A stretch of 64,000 nucleotides of DNA from Nitrososphaerota archaeon (lineage in GTDB: Archaea; Thermoproteota; Nitrososphaeria; Nitrososphaerales; Gagatemarchaeaceae). Positions 26,148 through 34,241 of the stretch are shown here, piece by piece. The DNA lies in the NCBI GenBank assembly GCA_029785825.1, contig JAFLYY010000001.1, forward strand, positions 1,457,374 to 1,521,373, read 5' to 3'. Position numbers and translations under genes: made by a program. Position 1 is the first letter of the stretch; each line of letters starts with the position of its first letter. A model generated the notes under the pieces. That model made no database searches, was not told where the DNA came from, and saw only the letters and a list, made by a program, of their open reading frames with translations.

Positions 26148-27260
26148 TTGAGTATGGACATTACGCGGAGGTTCTCGTTCGGGGTGAACCTCGACGACAC
26201 GTGGAGGTATTCTGGGGTGCCTGAGCCGAAGTCGATCATCTTCCCGCACCTGCTTTCCCTGAGCCTTAGAGAAAGAGGGAGATTCGAGAAGGTAGAGGAA
26301 GCCACCATCAAGCTGCGCAACCAGGCGATACCTCAGGACGAAGCCGACAGGGCTTCGCTTGCCCTCGCTGACAGCCTTCGGTCCATAGGCGCTGATTTCG
26401 TCAGGTGCTGGTTCCCGTGGAGGTTCTTCGAGCCGGTCCCCGTCCCCGAGGCTGACCTTGGCTCGCTGCTCGACTCGGGATACGAGAGATGGCCGACTGA
26501 CGGGCTGGTCAGGGCGCTCGTTGAACAGGGCATATCTGTCCTGCCCGTCCTCGCCTGCGGCTACGAACGCATGCTGCCACACGGGATGAGCCCGGACGCG
26601 GGAGAAGAAGAGTACCTGAAGAGGGTCGAGACACATGCGAGGGTGCTGGTCAGGCACTACAGGGAGAAGGTCAGCACGTGGCAGATAGAGAACGAACCGA
26701 ACTGGTGGGCGATGCACGAGGCGGGAGGGTGGCGCACAGGGGCGTCATGGCTCGAAGGGCCAAGCTTCAGGGACGTACTGCTCAAAGTCCTCAACGACGC
26801 GGTCCACGAAGAGGACCCGCAGGCCAGGACCATGACCAACCTCGAGGCTGACGAAGAGAAGCTCGACGTAGCAGAGTTCGCGAAATACTGCGACGTCGTG
26901 GGACTGGACTTCTACCCGAACTACAAGGCTTCGGAGCCGGTCGACGCGGCTGTGATCAGGAAAGCTCGGGACGTGTCCAAGGAGACCGGCAAGCCGGTGA
27001 TGGTCGCGGAGACCGGCTACCCGAGCGGCCCGTCGCTGCTTGGTTACAGCAAGAAGAAACAGGCGGACTACGTCGAAAGGGCCATGAAAGAGGCATTCTC
27101 TCTGGAGGGAGTCACAGCTATAGGCGTCTGGAGGTACCTCGACACCTCCTGGTCTTCGTTCCCGCCGCAGGAAAACCATTTCGGGCTGATAGACGAGAAG
27201 GAGGGTCCCAAGGAAGCCTGGTACAGGTACGGTGAAGTGCTGAAGGAGCTGAGGGGCTAA
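26148..27260 (+). CDS. TIM-barrel glycoside hydrolase (clan GH-A-like)
   Basis: A 370-residue retaining glycosidase-like protein. Seen: VRCWFPWRFFEP early in the barrel, WQIENEPNWW (about residues 182-191) with the presumed acid/base Glu after beta strand 4, and VMVAETGYPS (about residues 284-293) with the presumed nucleophile Glu after strand 7; GVWRYLDTSW follows at strand 8. The order matches clan GH-A (such as GH5, GH39, GH53), but I cannot name the family or substrate. There is no clear signal peptide, so it is probably intracellular. ATG at 26148 with another at 26154. Divergent from the Entner-Doudoroff unit. Confidence 0.82.
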   Translation: MSMDITRRFSFGVNLDDTWRYSGVPEPKSIIFPHLLSLSLRERGRFEKVEEATIKLRNQAIPQDEADRASLALADSLRSIGADFVRCWFPWRFFEPVPVPEADLGSLLDSGYERWPTDGLVRALVEQGISVLPVLACGYERMLPHGMSPDAGEEEYLKRVETHARVLVRHYREKVSTWQIENEPNWWAMHEAGGWRTGASWLEGPSFRDVLLKVLNDAVHEEDPQARTMTNLEADEEKLDVAEFAKYCDVVGLDFYPNYKASEPVDAAVIRKARDVSKETGKPVMVAETGYPSGPSLLGYSKKKQADYVERAMKEAFSLEGVTAIGVWRYLDTSWSSFPPQENHFGLIDEKEGPKEAWYRYGEVLKELRG

Positions 27261-27319
27261 GGGCGCCCGGGATAGGGCTTCAATTCTTTTAACTGCAGGT
27301 TCTCAGGCAGGGCCTAAGA

Positions 27320-27422
27320 GGGCCGGTCGTCTAGTCTGGTAGGATACAGCGGAGCGCGTCTAGTCCCTTGGCAAAGAAATCCAGACTGGGAGAGGTCGGG
27401 GGTCCAAATCCCCCCCGGTCCA
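27320..27422 (+). tRNA. tRNA-Ala(GGC) with two BHB introns
   Basis: Acceptor GGGCCGG (27320-27326) pairs with CCGGTCC (27415-27421) and has the G3:U70 wobble that identifies alanine tRNAs; discriminator A. T arm GGGGG-TCCAAAT-CCCCC. Removing 16 nt (27348-27363) and 13 nt (27374-27386) gives anticodon arm CTCCC-TTGGCAT-GGGAG, anticodon GGC. Intron 1, at 27/28, has helix GGAT/GTCT with bulges ACA and AGT and inner GCG-GAG-CGC. Intron 2 is at the canonical 37/38 site with helix TTGG/CCAG and bulges CAA and ACT. The mature tRNA is 74 nt. TATA-like CTTTTAACT at 27286-27294 is about 30 nt upstream. Confidence 0.92.
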
Positions 27423-27426
27423 CCTT

Positions 27427-28347
27427 TCACTTTGGGTGGGACGGACCGATGATTTCTTTGTACCCTAGATAGAGGTTCCCGAACCCGATTACCCCCACCG
27501 TGAGGAGGACGAGAACTGTCGCAACGCTTACCGAATTGAGGTTAGGGATGGGGTTCCCGGTGCTCAAAGCCAGGTTGCCCAAGACGGGAAGGCCGACCAC
27601 CAGTCCTCCGATTATCGCAAATGCTATTCCGCCAAGATAGAGCGTCCGAGCAGCTGCAGAGCGGCCGACATATTTGATCTGTCCAGCGGTGAGCTTCTTC
27701 AATCTCATTATGTTGGCAAAGATGGAACCCAGGATCACCTGCATCATCATGGTCCCTATCCCGAAGAAAGTCCCCACGAGGGCAGCGTAGAATATGTTCG
27801 GCATCTGGGGCGCAAGGATGAAGACGATTACGCTCGCATAGGCACCGAGCCCCCACCCAGCTATGAAGCCGTGAACGGTGGCGAGTTTCAGGGGCACGGG
27901 CTTGGGCCCGTCTTCTGACTCGTGCATTGGGACCCGCTCCGCCTGGGCCGTATGGTGCTGGTCGCCCCCCAAGAGGCGGTCCAGGGGGACATGGATGTCC
28001 GAACCTTTGAGCAGGTAATAGCCGGCTAGAAGCATCCCGATTCCTACAATCACGTAGATGTAACCTTCGAGGTTGTAGGCTTCGTATATCGCAGCTAGCC
28101 CGGTGAACCCCATCGCCGCCAGAATAGTTCGCTGGATGGTAAATCCGCCGGAGAACATGAACCCGGCCCTCATCCCTCCTCTTGAGCTGTAGCTGCCTAT
28201 CGAGTAGCTGAAGGTTATCGGCCACGTGTGCTCGTCTGGGGTCAGACCGTGGAGCATCCCAAGGATCACGGCTATGCCCAAAATCGCCGGAATCGCTAGT
28301 CCAGACTCGGGGTGAAGGAGCGAGCCCAGGTCAAACATGCCTGGCAC
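27427..28347 (-). CDS. NicO/UreH-like nickel-cobalt (metal) transporter
   Basis: A 306-residue membrane protein with about seven hydrophobic segments. Seen: LGMLHGLTPDEHTWP (about residues 30-44), which resembles the HxxxxDH metal motif in the first helix of NiCoT/RcnA-type transporters, a histidine-rich loop (about residues 127-150, with GGDQHHTAQ), and a second-half motif ATVHGFIAGWGLGAY. It overlaps the start of the DtxR-type regulator by 17 nt and is co-transcribed with it from a promoter carrying a palindrome. It probably exports or imports Ni, Co or another divalent metal; direction is not determined. Confidence 0.82.
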   Translation of the reverse strand: MPGMFDLGSLLHPESGLAIPAILGIAVILGMLHGLTPDEHTWPITFSYSIGSYSSRGGMRAGFMFSGGFTIQRTILAAMGFTGLAAIYEAYNLEGYIYVIVGIGMLLAGYYLLKGSDIHVPLDRLLGGDQHHTAQAERVPMHESEDGPKPVPLKLATVHGFIAGWGLGAYASVIVFILAPQMPNIFYAALVGTFFGIGTMMMQVILGSIFANIMRLKKLTAGQIKYVGRSAAARTLYLGGIAFAIIGGLVVGLPVLGNLALSTGNPIPNLNSVSVATVLVLLTVGVIGFGNLYLGYKEIIGPSHPK

Positions 28348-28747
28348 CTACCGGGATCGGCCTTCCGTGGGGGCATTTCTCTGGGTGGCTCAGGTGGGCA
28401 CAGAGCTTCTCCAGGTCGGCCTCGTTGATCGGAGTCGACATGGATGATGATACCCTGCAGGCCTCCTCCAGCGGCAGGCCGTTCCTGACCAGTACCGTCT
28501 CGATGAGACGGTGGGTCCTGGTCGCCTTTTTGAAGCAGTCAGCCCCCTCCTCTGACAGCCTGTAGCCGCTCGGGCCCTTCTCGACCAGATTCATACCCAT
28601 CAGTTTGTCCAGGAACTGAAGCGCGGTCGGGGGGGCTATCTTCATCGTGGCGGCGATATCTTTCACCCTGGCCGGCCAGCCGTCGGAAGACAGGGAGTGG
28701 ACGGACTCCAGGCAATCCATTTCTCTTCGACTGAGGGCTGAACTCAT
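28331..28747 (-). CDS. DtxR/MntR-family metal-dependent regulator
   Basis: A 138-residue iron/manganese-type repressor. Seen: an N-terminal winged helix (about residues 1-65) with the recognition segment PTALQFLDKLMGMNLVEKG, then the dimerisation/metal domain with THRLIETVL and the C-terminal HPEKCPHGRPIP, a pattern shared by DtxR proteins whose His, Cys and Glu residues bind metal. It is the first gene of the operon with the NicO-like transporter. The perfect palindrome at 28758-28774, 10 nt upstream of its start, is the likely operator, so it should repress itself and the transporter when metal is bound. Confidence 0.92.
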   Translation of the reverse strand: MSSALSRREMDCLESVHSLSSDGWPARVKDIAATMKIAPPTALQFLDKLMGMNLVEKGPSGYRLSEEGADCFKKATRTHRLIETVLVRNGLPLEEACRVSSSMSTPINEADLEKLCAHLSHPEKCPHGRPIPVGARHV

Positions 28748-28757
28748 TTTAGAGCTG

Positions 28758-28774
28758 ACCTAACCAGGTTAGGT
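28758..28774. promoter_or_regulatory. palindromic operator of the DtxR-type regulator
   Basis: ACCTAACC-A-GGTTAGGT, a perfect 8-bp inverted repeat around one base. It lies between the TATA-like box GCTTATATTA (28781-28790, read leftward) and the regulator start at 28747, over the expected transcription start. A protein bound here would block initiation, as DtxR-family repressors do. Confidence 0.75.
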
Positions 28775-28792
28775 AGCGACTAATATAAGCGT

Positions 28793-28814
28793 GCCGCCGG
28801 CACACGCCGGCGGC
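28793..28814. other. perfect 9-bp GC hairpin
   Basis: GCCGCCGGC-ACAC-GCCGGCGGC forms a perfect 9-bp stem with a 4-nt loop. It sits 13 nt after the MFS gene stop (leftward transcription) and just before the promoter of the DtxR operon. No T-tract follows on the MFS strand, so it is not a standard intrinsic terminator; it may stabilise the MFS mRNA end or insulate the downstream promoter. Confidence 0.5.
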
Positions 28815-28826
28815 TGAATCAGCCGA

Positions 28827-30164
28827 CTACTCCAACGCTCCTTCTTCTGGGCTGGTGGGCGTCGGGATACGGCTCACCACCCCGACGGCCGCGAAGACGA
28901 ACACTGCGGCGAGTATGAAGGTGAGGTAGTAGCCGTCGGACAGGATAGAGACGGAGATGAACCCCGAGGCGAAGGCCCCTAGCATTGCCGCTATGCCGAC
29001 GACTGCAGAGTACACGCCCAGGGCAGCCCCGGCGCCCTTGCTTTGGATTGTTGTGAACATCATCGTGTTGGCGGAGGTATAGTAGACCGCGAAGGCCACG
29101 CCACTTGCCAGAGGGTAGAAGACGAGGGCAGGGAACACAAAGTACGGGTCGCGGACGAAGAGGGCCGCCGCGCCGACCGCGAGGTACATCCATCCCCGGA
29201 GCATCAGCCCCTGTATCGACGTGGTGGTCAGGCTTCGCGAACTGACGTATTTCCCAGCGACCCTGAATGCCAACGTCTGGACCGCCAACCCTGCCAGAAT
29301 CACCCCGAACACCTCTGCCTTGGACGATGTGAACAGGTACATGGCTGGGACGAAGGAGGTGTTGAAGAGGCCGCTTGAGATGTAGAAGAGGATGGTCGAC
29401 ATGTAGAACAGGGGACGGCTCCTCGTCAGCGTCGACCTGATTCCCCTGAAGGCACGCTCGAAGTCGGAGAGGGTAGGAATCGTAACAAAGAACACCGGAT
29501 TCGTCAGGAGGCGGGTGAAGAAGCTCGGTCGCCTCCTCGCCAGGGTCTCCCTTTCCAGGACGAAAAGGGGCTCTTTGATCATCAGGAGGGCGAGGACCGC
29601 CGACACCAGCGATAAGGCGCCCATGGGAACGAAGAGAATGACGAGTTGGCTCGGAAGGGCCCCAGCCCAGATGGTCCCTACGACGTATCCTCCGACGTTG
29701 CCCACGCTTGAAATCATTGAGAGCTTCGCGAAGGCGTTCGCCCATCTGGTCTTCATCTCGGTCTCCATTATCAGGAGGTTCATGGGGGTCGCCGAAGCGA
29801 AGGAGACGAACGATATCATACCATAGATTGCGATCGTCCCACCAGCCGAGCCGACGAAATAGAAGGACGCCAGGAGCGCGGCTGTCAGGGAATAGCTCAG
29901 TGCCACCAGTGCCCTTCTCTTGTGGAGTCGGTCTATGGCCACCCCCCAGAAGAGCGCAGCCGGGATGCTTATCCCGTTGAAGACCGCAGAAGCCAGGCCG
30001 CCATAGATGGTGCCAAGGGTCTGGCCGTTGAGTTCCACGAGGTAGAGTAGCACCATCGTCCCCAGCGGACCCGTGGCGAAGGAGACAGGGAAGACGCTGT
30101 ACAGCCACCTGTCGTGCTTGGCTTTCGGCTCCGCCATGCCCCTCCCCTCCCCGCTTCGGTTCAT
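28827..30164 (-). CDS. major facilitator superfamily transporter
   Basis: A 445-residue protein with about 12 hydrophobic segments in two halves of six. Seen: the loop after helix 2, WGVAIDRLHKRRALV, which carries the MFS GxxxDRxxRR motif, and a central cytosolic loop at about residues 200-250 (LERETLARRRPSF). The second half ends in a long hydrophobic segment before an acidic tail. The substrate cannot be told from sequence. The ATG at 30164 is used; a second ATG at 30137 is possible. It diverges from the SPOUT methyltransferase gene across 62 nt. Confidence 0.88.
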   Translation of the reverse strand: MNRSGEGRGMAEPKAKHDRWLYSVFPVSFATGPLGTMVLLYLVELNGQTLGTIYGGLASAVFNGISIPAALFWGVAIDRLHKRRALVALSYSLTAALLASFYFVGSAGGTIAIYGMISFVSFASATPMNLLIMETEMKTRWANAFAKLSMISSVGNVGGYVVGTIWAGALPSQLVILFVPMGALSLVSAVLALLMIKEPLFVLERETLARRRPSFFTRLLTNPVFFVTIPTLSDFERAFRGIRSTLTRSRPLFYMSTILFYISSGLFNTSFVPAMYLFTSSKAEVFGVILAGLAVQTLAFRVAGKYVSSRSLTTTSIQGLMLRGWMYLAVGAAALFVRDPYFVFPALVFYPLASGVAFAVYYTSANTMMFTTIQSKGAGAALGVYSAVVGIAAMLGAFASGFISVSILSDGYYLTFILAAVFVFAAVGVVSRIPTPTSPEEGALE

Positions 30165-30226
30165 CTGTTTTGCACCGAAAGGACTGCGTGGAAGACTGAA
30201 TTAGCGCCCGCGGGGGCCAAGCCCTG

Positions 30227-31048
30227 ATGGCGCGTCCTCGCAGGCTCGTGGCGGTTTCAGTGCCCGACACGGTCCTTGAAGAAAAACAGTCCCCCAGGGA
30301 GAAGACGGCGAAGCTGGGCGTGATCGCGAGGGCTTGCGCGATATACGGAGTGGACGTCATCGAGGTATTCAGGGACCCCCGCGGCAGGGGAGAAGGGACC
30401 GAGATCCGCAGAATTTTGGAGTATCTCGAAACCCCGCAGTATCTCAGGAGGAGAATCTATCCCATAGACGAGTCGCTGAAATATGCCGGCATCCTTCCTC
30501 CTCTCAGGATCCCTTCGCACAAACCGAGGGTCCCGACCGGCTCCATCTCCGTAGGCGAAACGAGAGAAGGGGTCACCAACGCAGACGGAACGGTGGACAT
30601 CGGGCTCGAGGCGCCCGCGAGGTTTCTAGGAGAAGCAGTCCCCGGAAGTAGGGTGACGGTCAGGATTTCATCGGTGACTCCCCTCGAGGCAAGGATGGCG
30701 AGGGCGGATGAAGTGGAGCAATACTGGGGGTACAGAGTGGAGACAGGGTCGCTGGGCCGGGTTACGTCAGACGACAGGTTTGACGTCAAGGTGGCGACTT
30801 CGAGGCTCGGCACGCCGCTGGGGGAGGCTCTGGGTCCGCTGAAAGGCGCTCTGGGACAAGCGAAGGGAGTGAAGCTAGTTTTCGGTTCGCCGTCGAGGGG
30901 ACTACCCGACATCTTCGGGGCCGAGATGTCCAAGTTCGACTTCGTGGTCAACCTCTATCCGCGTCAGGAGGTGAAGACGGTGAGGACGGAAGAGGCAATC
31001 TTCGCTGGACTAGCCCTTCTGAGCATCCTTTCAGTCGGGAAAGCTTAA
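30227..31048 (+). CDS. SPOUT-family RNA methyltransferase (uL3-linked)
   Basis: A 273-residue member of the archaeal/eukaryotic SPOUT family (SPOUT1/C9orf114-like, DUF171), predicted to methylate rRNA with S-adenosylmethionine. Seen: an N-terminal knot half with ACAIYGVDVIEVFRDPRG and YLETPQYLRR, a middle OB-like insertion (about residues 95-170), and the C-terminal knot: VFGSPSRGLPDIF, FVVNLYPRQEVKTVRTEEA and a terminal helix. It stands directly before the ribosomal protein genes, its usual place in archaea, which supports a role in ribosome assembly. Confidence 0.9.
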   Translation: MARPRRLVAVSVPDTVLEEKQSPREKTAKLGVIARACAIYGVDVIEVFRDPRGRGEGTEIRRILEYLETPQYLRRRIYPIDESLKYAGILPPLRIPSHKPRVPTGSISVGETREGVTNADGTVDIGLEAPARFLGEAVPGSRVTVRISSVTPLEARMARADEVEQYWGYRVETGSLGRVTSDDRFDVKVATSRLGTPLGEALGPLKGALGQAKGVKLVFGSPSRGLPDIFGAEMSKFDFVVNLYPRQEVKTVRTEEAIFAGLALLSILSVGKA

Positions 31049-31094
31049 GTGCGAACCGCAAAACGGGCTTCCGGAAAGGAAGGTTTAGCGTGAG

Positions 31095-32045
31095 TTGGGT
31101 CATAGGAAGCATTCCGCGCCCCGTAGAGGTAGCCTTGCATACAGGCCTAGAGGACGCGCCAAGAGCTTCGTCCCCAGGGTAAGGACCTGGCCTAAGGTCG
31201 AGGGAGACAAGCCGACCCTCTTAGGATTCCCGGGATACAAGGCCGGGACCGCCCACGTCATAACCGTGGATGACAGGGCGAAGACCCCCAACTTCGGCAA
31301 GCCCCTGTTCAACGTCTCGAGCGTCCTCGCGCTCCCCGACGCCCAGGTGGTCGGGTTGAGGCTCTACAGGCATGAAAATGGAGCTGACCGGGCGATAGCG
31401 GACGTAAAACAGGCCGGCCAGACTGCAGACAAGATTCCCCTGGACCGGGCCAACAAGGTCGCCGCGGTTGTCTCGTCTGTCCCCAACGACGTTGGGCTTT
31501 CCCAGAAGAAGCCCGTGGTAATGGAAGTGGGCGTGTCCGGCGGGGACCTGAAGGCGCAAGCCGAGTTCGTCCTCTCTTTGATGGGGAAGAAGGTGAAGTT
31601 CACAGATGCTTTCAAGGCGGGGATGTACGTGGACGTCCTCGGGATCACGAAGGGGAAAGGCTACGAGGGCCCCATAACCAGGTTCGGAGTCAAGAGGAAG
31701 CAGCACAAGTCCAGGAAGACCGTCAGGGCGGTGGGGGTGATAGGCCCATGGCACCCAGCGGCCGTGATGTACACTATCGCGAGGGCAGGCCAGATGGGGT
31801 TCCACCAAAGGACGGAGTCGGGCAAGAGGATTCTTCTCGTCGGGGACGCCTCGACGAGTCCCATTACCCCTGAGGGGGGTTTCGGGCACTTCGGGGTCGT
31901 GAGCGGAGACTACGCGGTAGTGAGAGGTTCGGTGCCTGGACCTGCGAGCAGGTTCGTGATGGTAAGGATGAGGGCAAGAGGGTTCACTAGGAACCAGAAC
32001 CCGCCTCAGGTCATAGAAGCCAGCACCATGGCGAGGAAGCCATGA
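31095..32045 (+). CDS. rpl3: 50S ribosomal protein uL3
   Basis: Large-subunit protein placed near the peptidyl-transferase centre. The 316 residues have the archaeal/eukaryotic N-terminus GHRKHSAPRRGSLAY, the PRVRTWP segment, and a C-terminal W-finger region around GPWHPAAVMYTI and GQMGFHQRTE. It starts with TTG at 31095. A TATA-like AGCTTAAGTG at about 31041-31050, at the end of the methyltransferase gene, may give the ribosomal cluster its own transcript. The stop overlaps the uL4 start by 4 nt. Confidence 0.98.
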   Translation: MGHRKHSAPRRGSLAYRPRGRAKSFVPRVRTWPKVEGDKPTLLGFPGYKAGTAHVITVDDRAKTPNFGKPLFNVSSVLALPDAQVVGLRLYRHENGADRAIADVKQAGQTADKIPLDRANKVAAVVSSVPNDVGLSQKKPVVMEVGVSGGDLKAQAEFVLSLMGKKVKFTDAFKAGMYVDVLGITKGKGYEGPITRFGVKRKQHKSRKTVRAVGVIGPWHPAAVMYTIARAGQMGFHQRTESGKRILLVGDASTSPITPEGGFGHFGVVSGDYAVVRGSVPGPASRFVMVRMRARGFTRNQNPPQVIEASTMARKP

Positions 32046-32836
32046 AGACCGAAGTCGTTGGCCTGAACGGGAAGCCGTCCGGCGAGGTCGAGATACCCGG
32101 GGTCTTCGCCACAGTGCTGAGGCCCGACCTGGTGAAGCGGATGTTCTGGCTCGTAGGCTCGCACGCCCTGCAACCGAAGGGGAGGGATCCCCTTGCTGGG
32201 GAGAGGACCACGGCAGAGACGCACAGTCCTCCTACAGGGACAGGGCGCTCCAGGATACCACGGGTGAAGGGAGACAGATATTCGAAGGGTGGACTGGCCG
32301 CAGGAGTGGCCAGCGTCGTGAAGGGGAGGCTCCCCCATCCTCCGAGGTCGGAGAAGGTCATCCACCTGGGAGCCAACAGGAAGGAGAACCGCCTGGCGAC
32401 AGAGTCGGCGATAGCCTATACTGCTAACATTGATGCGGTGAGGGCAAGGGGCCATAAGGTGCCGAAGCTTTCGCTCCCGTTGGTCATAGCAGACGACGTT
32501 GAGACGGTGGAGAAGACTGGGGAACTAGTGTCGTTCCTCGAAAAGGTCGACCTGAAGGCTGAGCTTGAGAGAGTCGACAGGAGCACGAAGCGGAACACGG
32601 GGAAGAGGCGGCTCAGGGGGAGGGCGTACCGGACCGGGGTCGGTCCCTTGATAGTGGTCACGAACGACAGAGGGGTCGGAAAGGCAGCTGGAGGCATCCC
32701 CGGGGTCAGAGTGACGAGGGTCGACAGCCTGAGCGTCCTGGACCTCGCGCCCGGAGGGGTTCCAGGGAGGCTGACCTTGTGGACCGAGTCGGCGCTCGGG
32801 GCCCTGCAGTCGAGGACGAAGGGGGCGGCTTCCTAG
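32042..32836 (+). CDS. rpl4: 50S ribosomal protein uL4
   Basis: Large-subunit protein lining the exit tunnel. The 264 residues include the archaeal extension with HSPPTGTGRSRIPRVKG (tunnel-loop region) and the conserved GKRRLRGRAYRTGVGPL segment. The ATG overlaps the uL3 stop, and the TAG stop is followed immediately by the TTG start of uL23, so translation along the operon is coupled. Confidence 0.98.
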   Translation: MKTEVVGLNGKPSGEVEIPGVFATVLRPDLVKRMFWLVGSHALQPKGRDPLAGERTTAETHSPPTGTGRSRIPRVKGDRYSKGGLAAGVASVVKGRLPHPPRSEKVIHLGANRKENRLATESAIAYTANIDAVRARGHKVPKLSLPLVIADDVETVEKTGELVSFLEKVDLKAELERVDRSTKRNTGKRRLRGRAYRTGVGPLIVVTNDRGVGKAAGGIPGVRVTRVDSLSVLDLAPGGVPGRLTLWTESALGALQSRTKGAAS

Positions 32837-33103
32837 TTGAGGCTGGAAGACGCGCAGAAGATTTTGAAGAGGCCGTATGTCACAGAAAGGACGTTCGACC
32901 AGATCGAGCGAGAGAACAAACTCTGTTTCATTGTAGAGGACAAAGTGACCAAGGTACAGATTGCTAACGCGGTGCAGGCACTCTACGAGGTCGAGGTCGA
33001 GGCCGTCAACACCTCCAGGACTATAAGAGGGAAAAAGGCGTTCGTGAGGCTCACTGAAACTGGAAAGGCCGCCGAGCTGGCGACGAAGATGGGGCTGGTG
33101 TAG
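32837..33103 (+). CDS. rpl23: 50S ribosomal protein uL23
   Basis: An 88-residue protein at the tunnel exit, part of the docking site for SRP. Seen: KRPYVTERTFD and FIVEDKVTKVQIANAVQALY, which match archaeal uL23. The TTG start follows the uL4 stop with no gap; length is typical of archaea. Confidence 0.97.
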   Translation: MRLEDAQKILKRPYVTERTFDQIERENKLCFIVEDKVTKVQIANAVQALYEVEVEAVNTSRTIRGKKAFVRLTETGKAAELATKMGLV

Positions 33104-33106
33104 AGC

Positions 33107-33844
33107 ATGGGGAAGAGGATCCTACAGAGAAGGCGTGGAAAGGCAGGAATACAGTTCAGGGCTCCAAGCAGAGGGAAAGTGGCCCCCGTCAGGTATCCAA
33201 GGGCCGATTCCGACAGGTCGGCGACCGTCACCGCGATACTCGACGAGAGGGGAAGGAGCGCGCCCCTGGCCCAGTTGAAGGTCGGCCGGGACAAGTACAC
33301 CTACCTCCCGGCGGTGGCGGGGATGTCGGTCGGTCAGCAGGTCTCCTTGGGGAACGTGGCAGCTGTGCACGAAGGGAACGTAATGCCTCTTTCAAAGATT
33401 CCCGAGGGGACGCGGATATGCAACGTGGAACTGAGGCCCGGAGACGGAGGGAAGCTGGTAAGAGCGTCCGGGGCATCGGCGGTCCTGTTCTCCAAGGCGG
33501 GAGGGAGAGCCATCCTAAAGCTGCCTTCGGGGAAGAACATCCAGATTCACGACACGTGCAGGGCGACCATAGGAGAGGTGGCCGGAGGCGGGAGGAAGGA
33601 GAAGCCATTCCTGACAGCTGGCGCGAGACACCACGCCATGAGAGCCGCAGGGCGTGTCTACCCGCGGATGAGGGGCATTGCGATGGCAGTAGTCTATCAC
33701 CCATTCGGAGGCGGCAGGCACCAGCATCCGGGGAAGTCGACCAGTACATCAAGAAACGCTCCTCCTGGCAGGAAGGTAGGATTAATAGCGCCGAGGAAGA
33801 CGGGAAGGAAGAGGTTGGCCAGAACCAGCATGGAGATATCGTAG
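33107..33844 (+). CDS. rpl2: 50S ribosomal protein uL2
   Basis: A 245-residue protein of the large subunit needed for peptidyl-transferase function and subunit joining. Seen: the N-terminal KRILQRRRGKAGIQFRAPS, the central YLPAVAGMSVG, and near the C-terminus GVAMAVV-like GIAMAVVYHPFGGGRHQHPG, holding the conserved His of the family. ATG at 33107, 3 nt after uL23; the stop abuts the uS19 start. Confidence 0.98.
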   Translation: MGKRILQRRRGKAGIQFRAPSRGKVAPVRYPRADSDRSATVTAILDERGRSAPLAQLKVGRDKYTYLPAVAGMSVGQQVSLGNVAAVHEGNVMPLSKIPEGTRICNVELRPGDGGKLVRASGASAVLFSKAGGRAILKLPSGKNIQIHDTCRATIGEVAGGGRKEKPFLTAGARHHAMRAAGRVYPRMRGIAMAVVYHPFGGGRHQHPGKSTSTSRNAPPGRKVGLIAPRKTGRKRLARTSMEIS

Positions 33845-34240
33845 ATGCCCAAGGAGTTCAGGTACAGGGGGAAGTCGATGGAAGAACTCAACGCAATGTC
33901 TACCGAGGCCCTTCTCGAGCTTCTGCCGTCCAGGGCCAGGCGCTCCCTCAACAGGGGAGTGTCCGAAGAGAAGAGAAAGCTGCTGGAAGACGCCCGGGCC
34001 CTGAAGGATGGGAAGACGGAAGGACAGATCAAGACCCATGCGAGGGACATGATAGTACTACCGACCATGGTCGGGCTCACCATCGCCGTACACAACGGGC
34101 GGGAGTTCGTCCCGCTCGAGGTGAAGCCGGAGATGATCGGGAGGTACCTTGGGGAGTACGTGATCACCAACAAGAAGGTCGTGCACGGCACCCCCGGAAT
34201 CGGCGCGAGCCGGTCAAGCCTCTACGTGCCTTTGAAGTGA
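33845..34240 (+). CDS. rps19: 30S ribosomal protein uS19
   Basis: A 131-residue small-subunit head protein. Seen: [15 protein letters not shown], typical of archaeal uS19, [24 protein letters not shown], and the C-terminal [12 protein letters not shown]. In most archaea the next genes are uL22 and uS3; here the run stops and an unrelated membrane protein follows after 1 nt. Confidence 0.97.
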   Translation: MPKEFRYRGKSMEELNAMSTEALLELLPSRARRSLNRGVSEEKRKLLEDARALKDGKTEGQIKTHARDMIVLPTMVGLTIAVHNGREFVPLEVKPEMIGRYLGEYVITNKKVVHGTPGIGASRSSLYVPLK

Positions 34241-34241
34241 G

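Noticed and set aside
26075-26320. Upstream start for the cyclase-family gene
   Set aside because: It would overlap the divergent glycoside hydrolase by about 170 nt; a GTG start at 26074 gives the normal family length.
28819-30360. A 513-codon open frame overlapping the MFS gene in another frame
   Set aside because: It is rich in Arg, Pro and Gly without hydrophobic pattern or motifs, as expected for an out-of-frame reading of GC-rich DNA; the MFS frame has 12 membrane segments.
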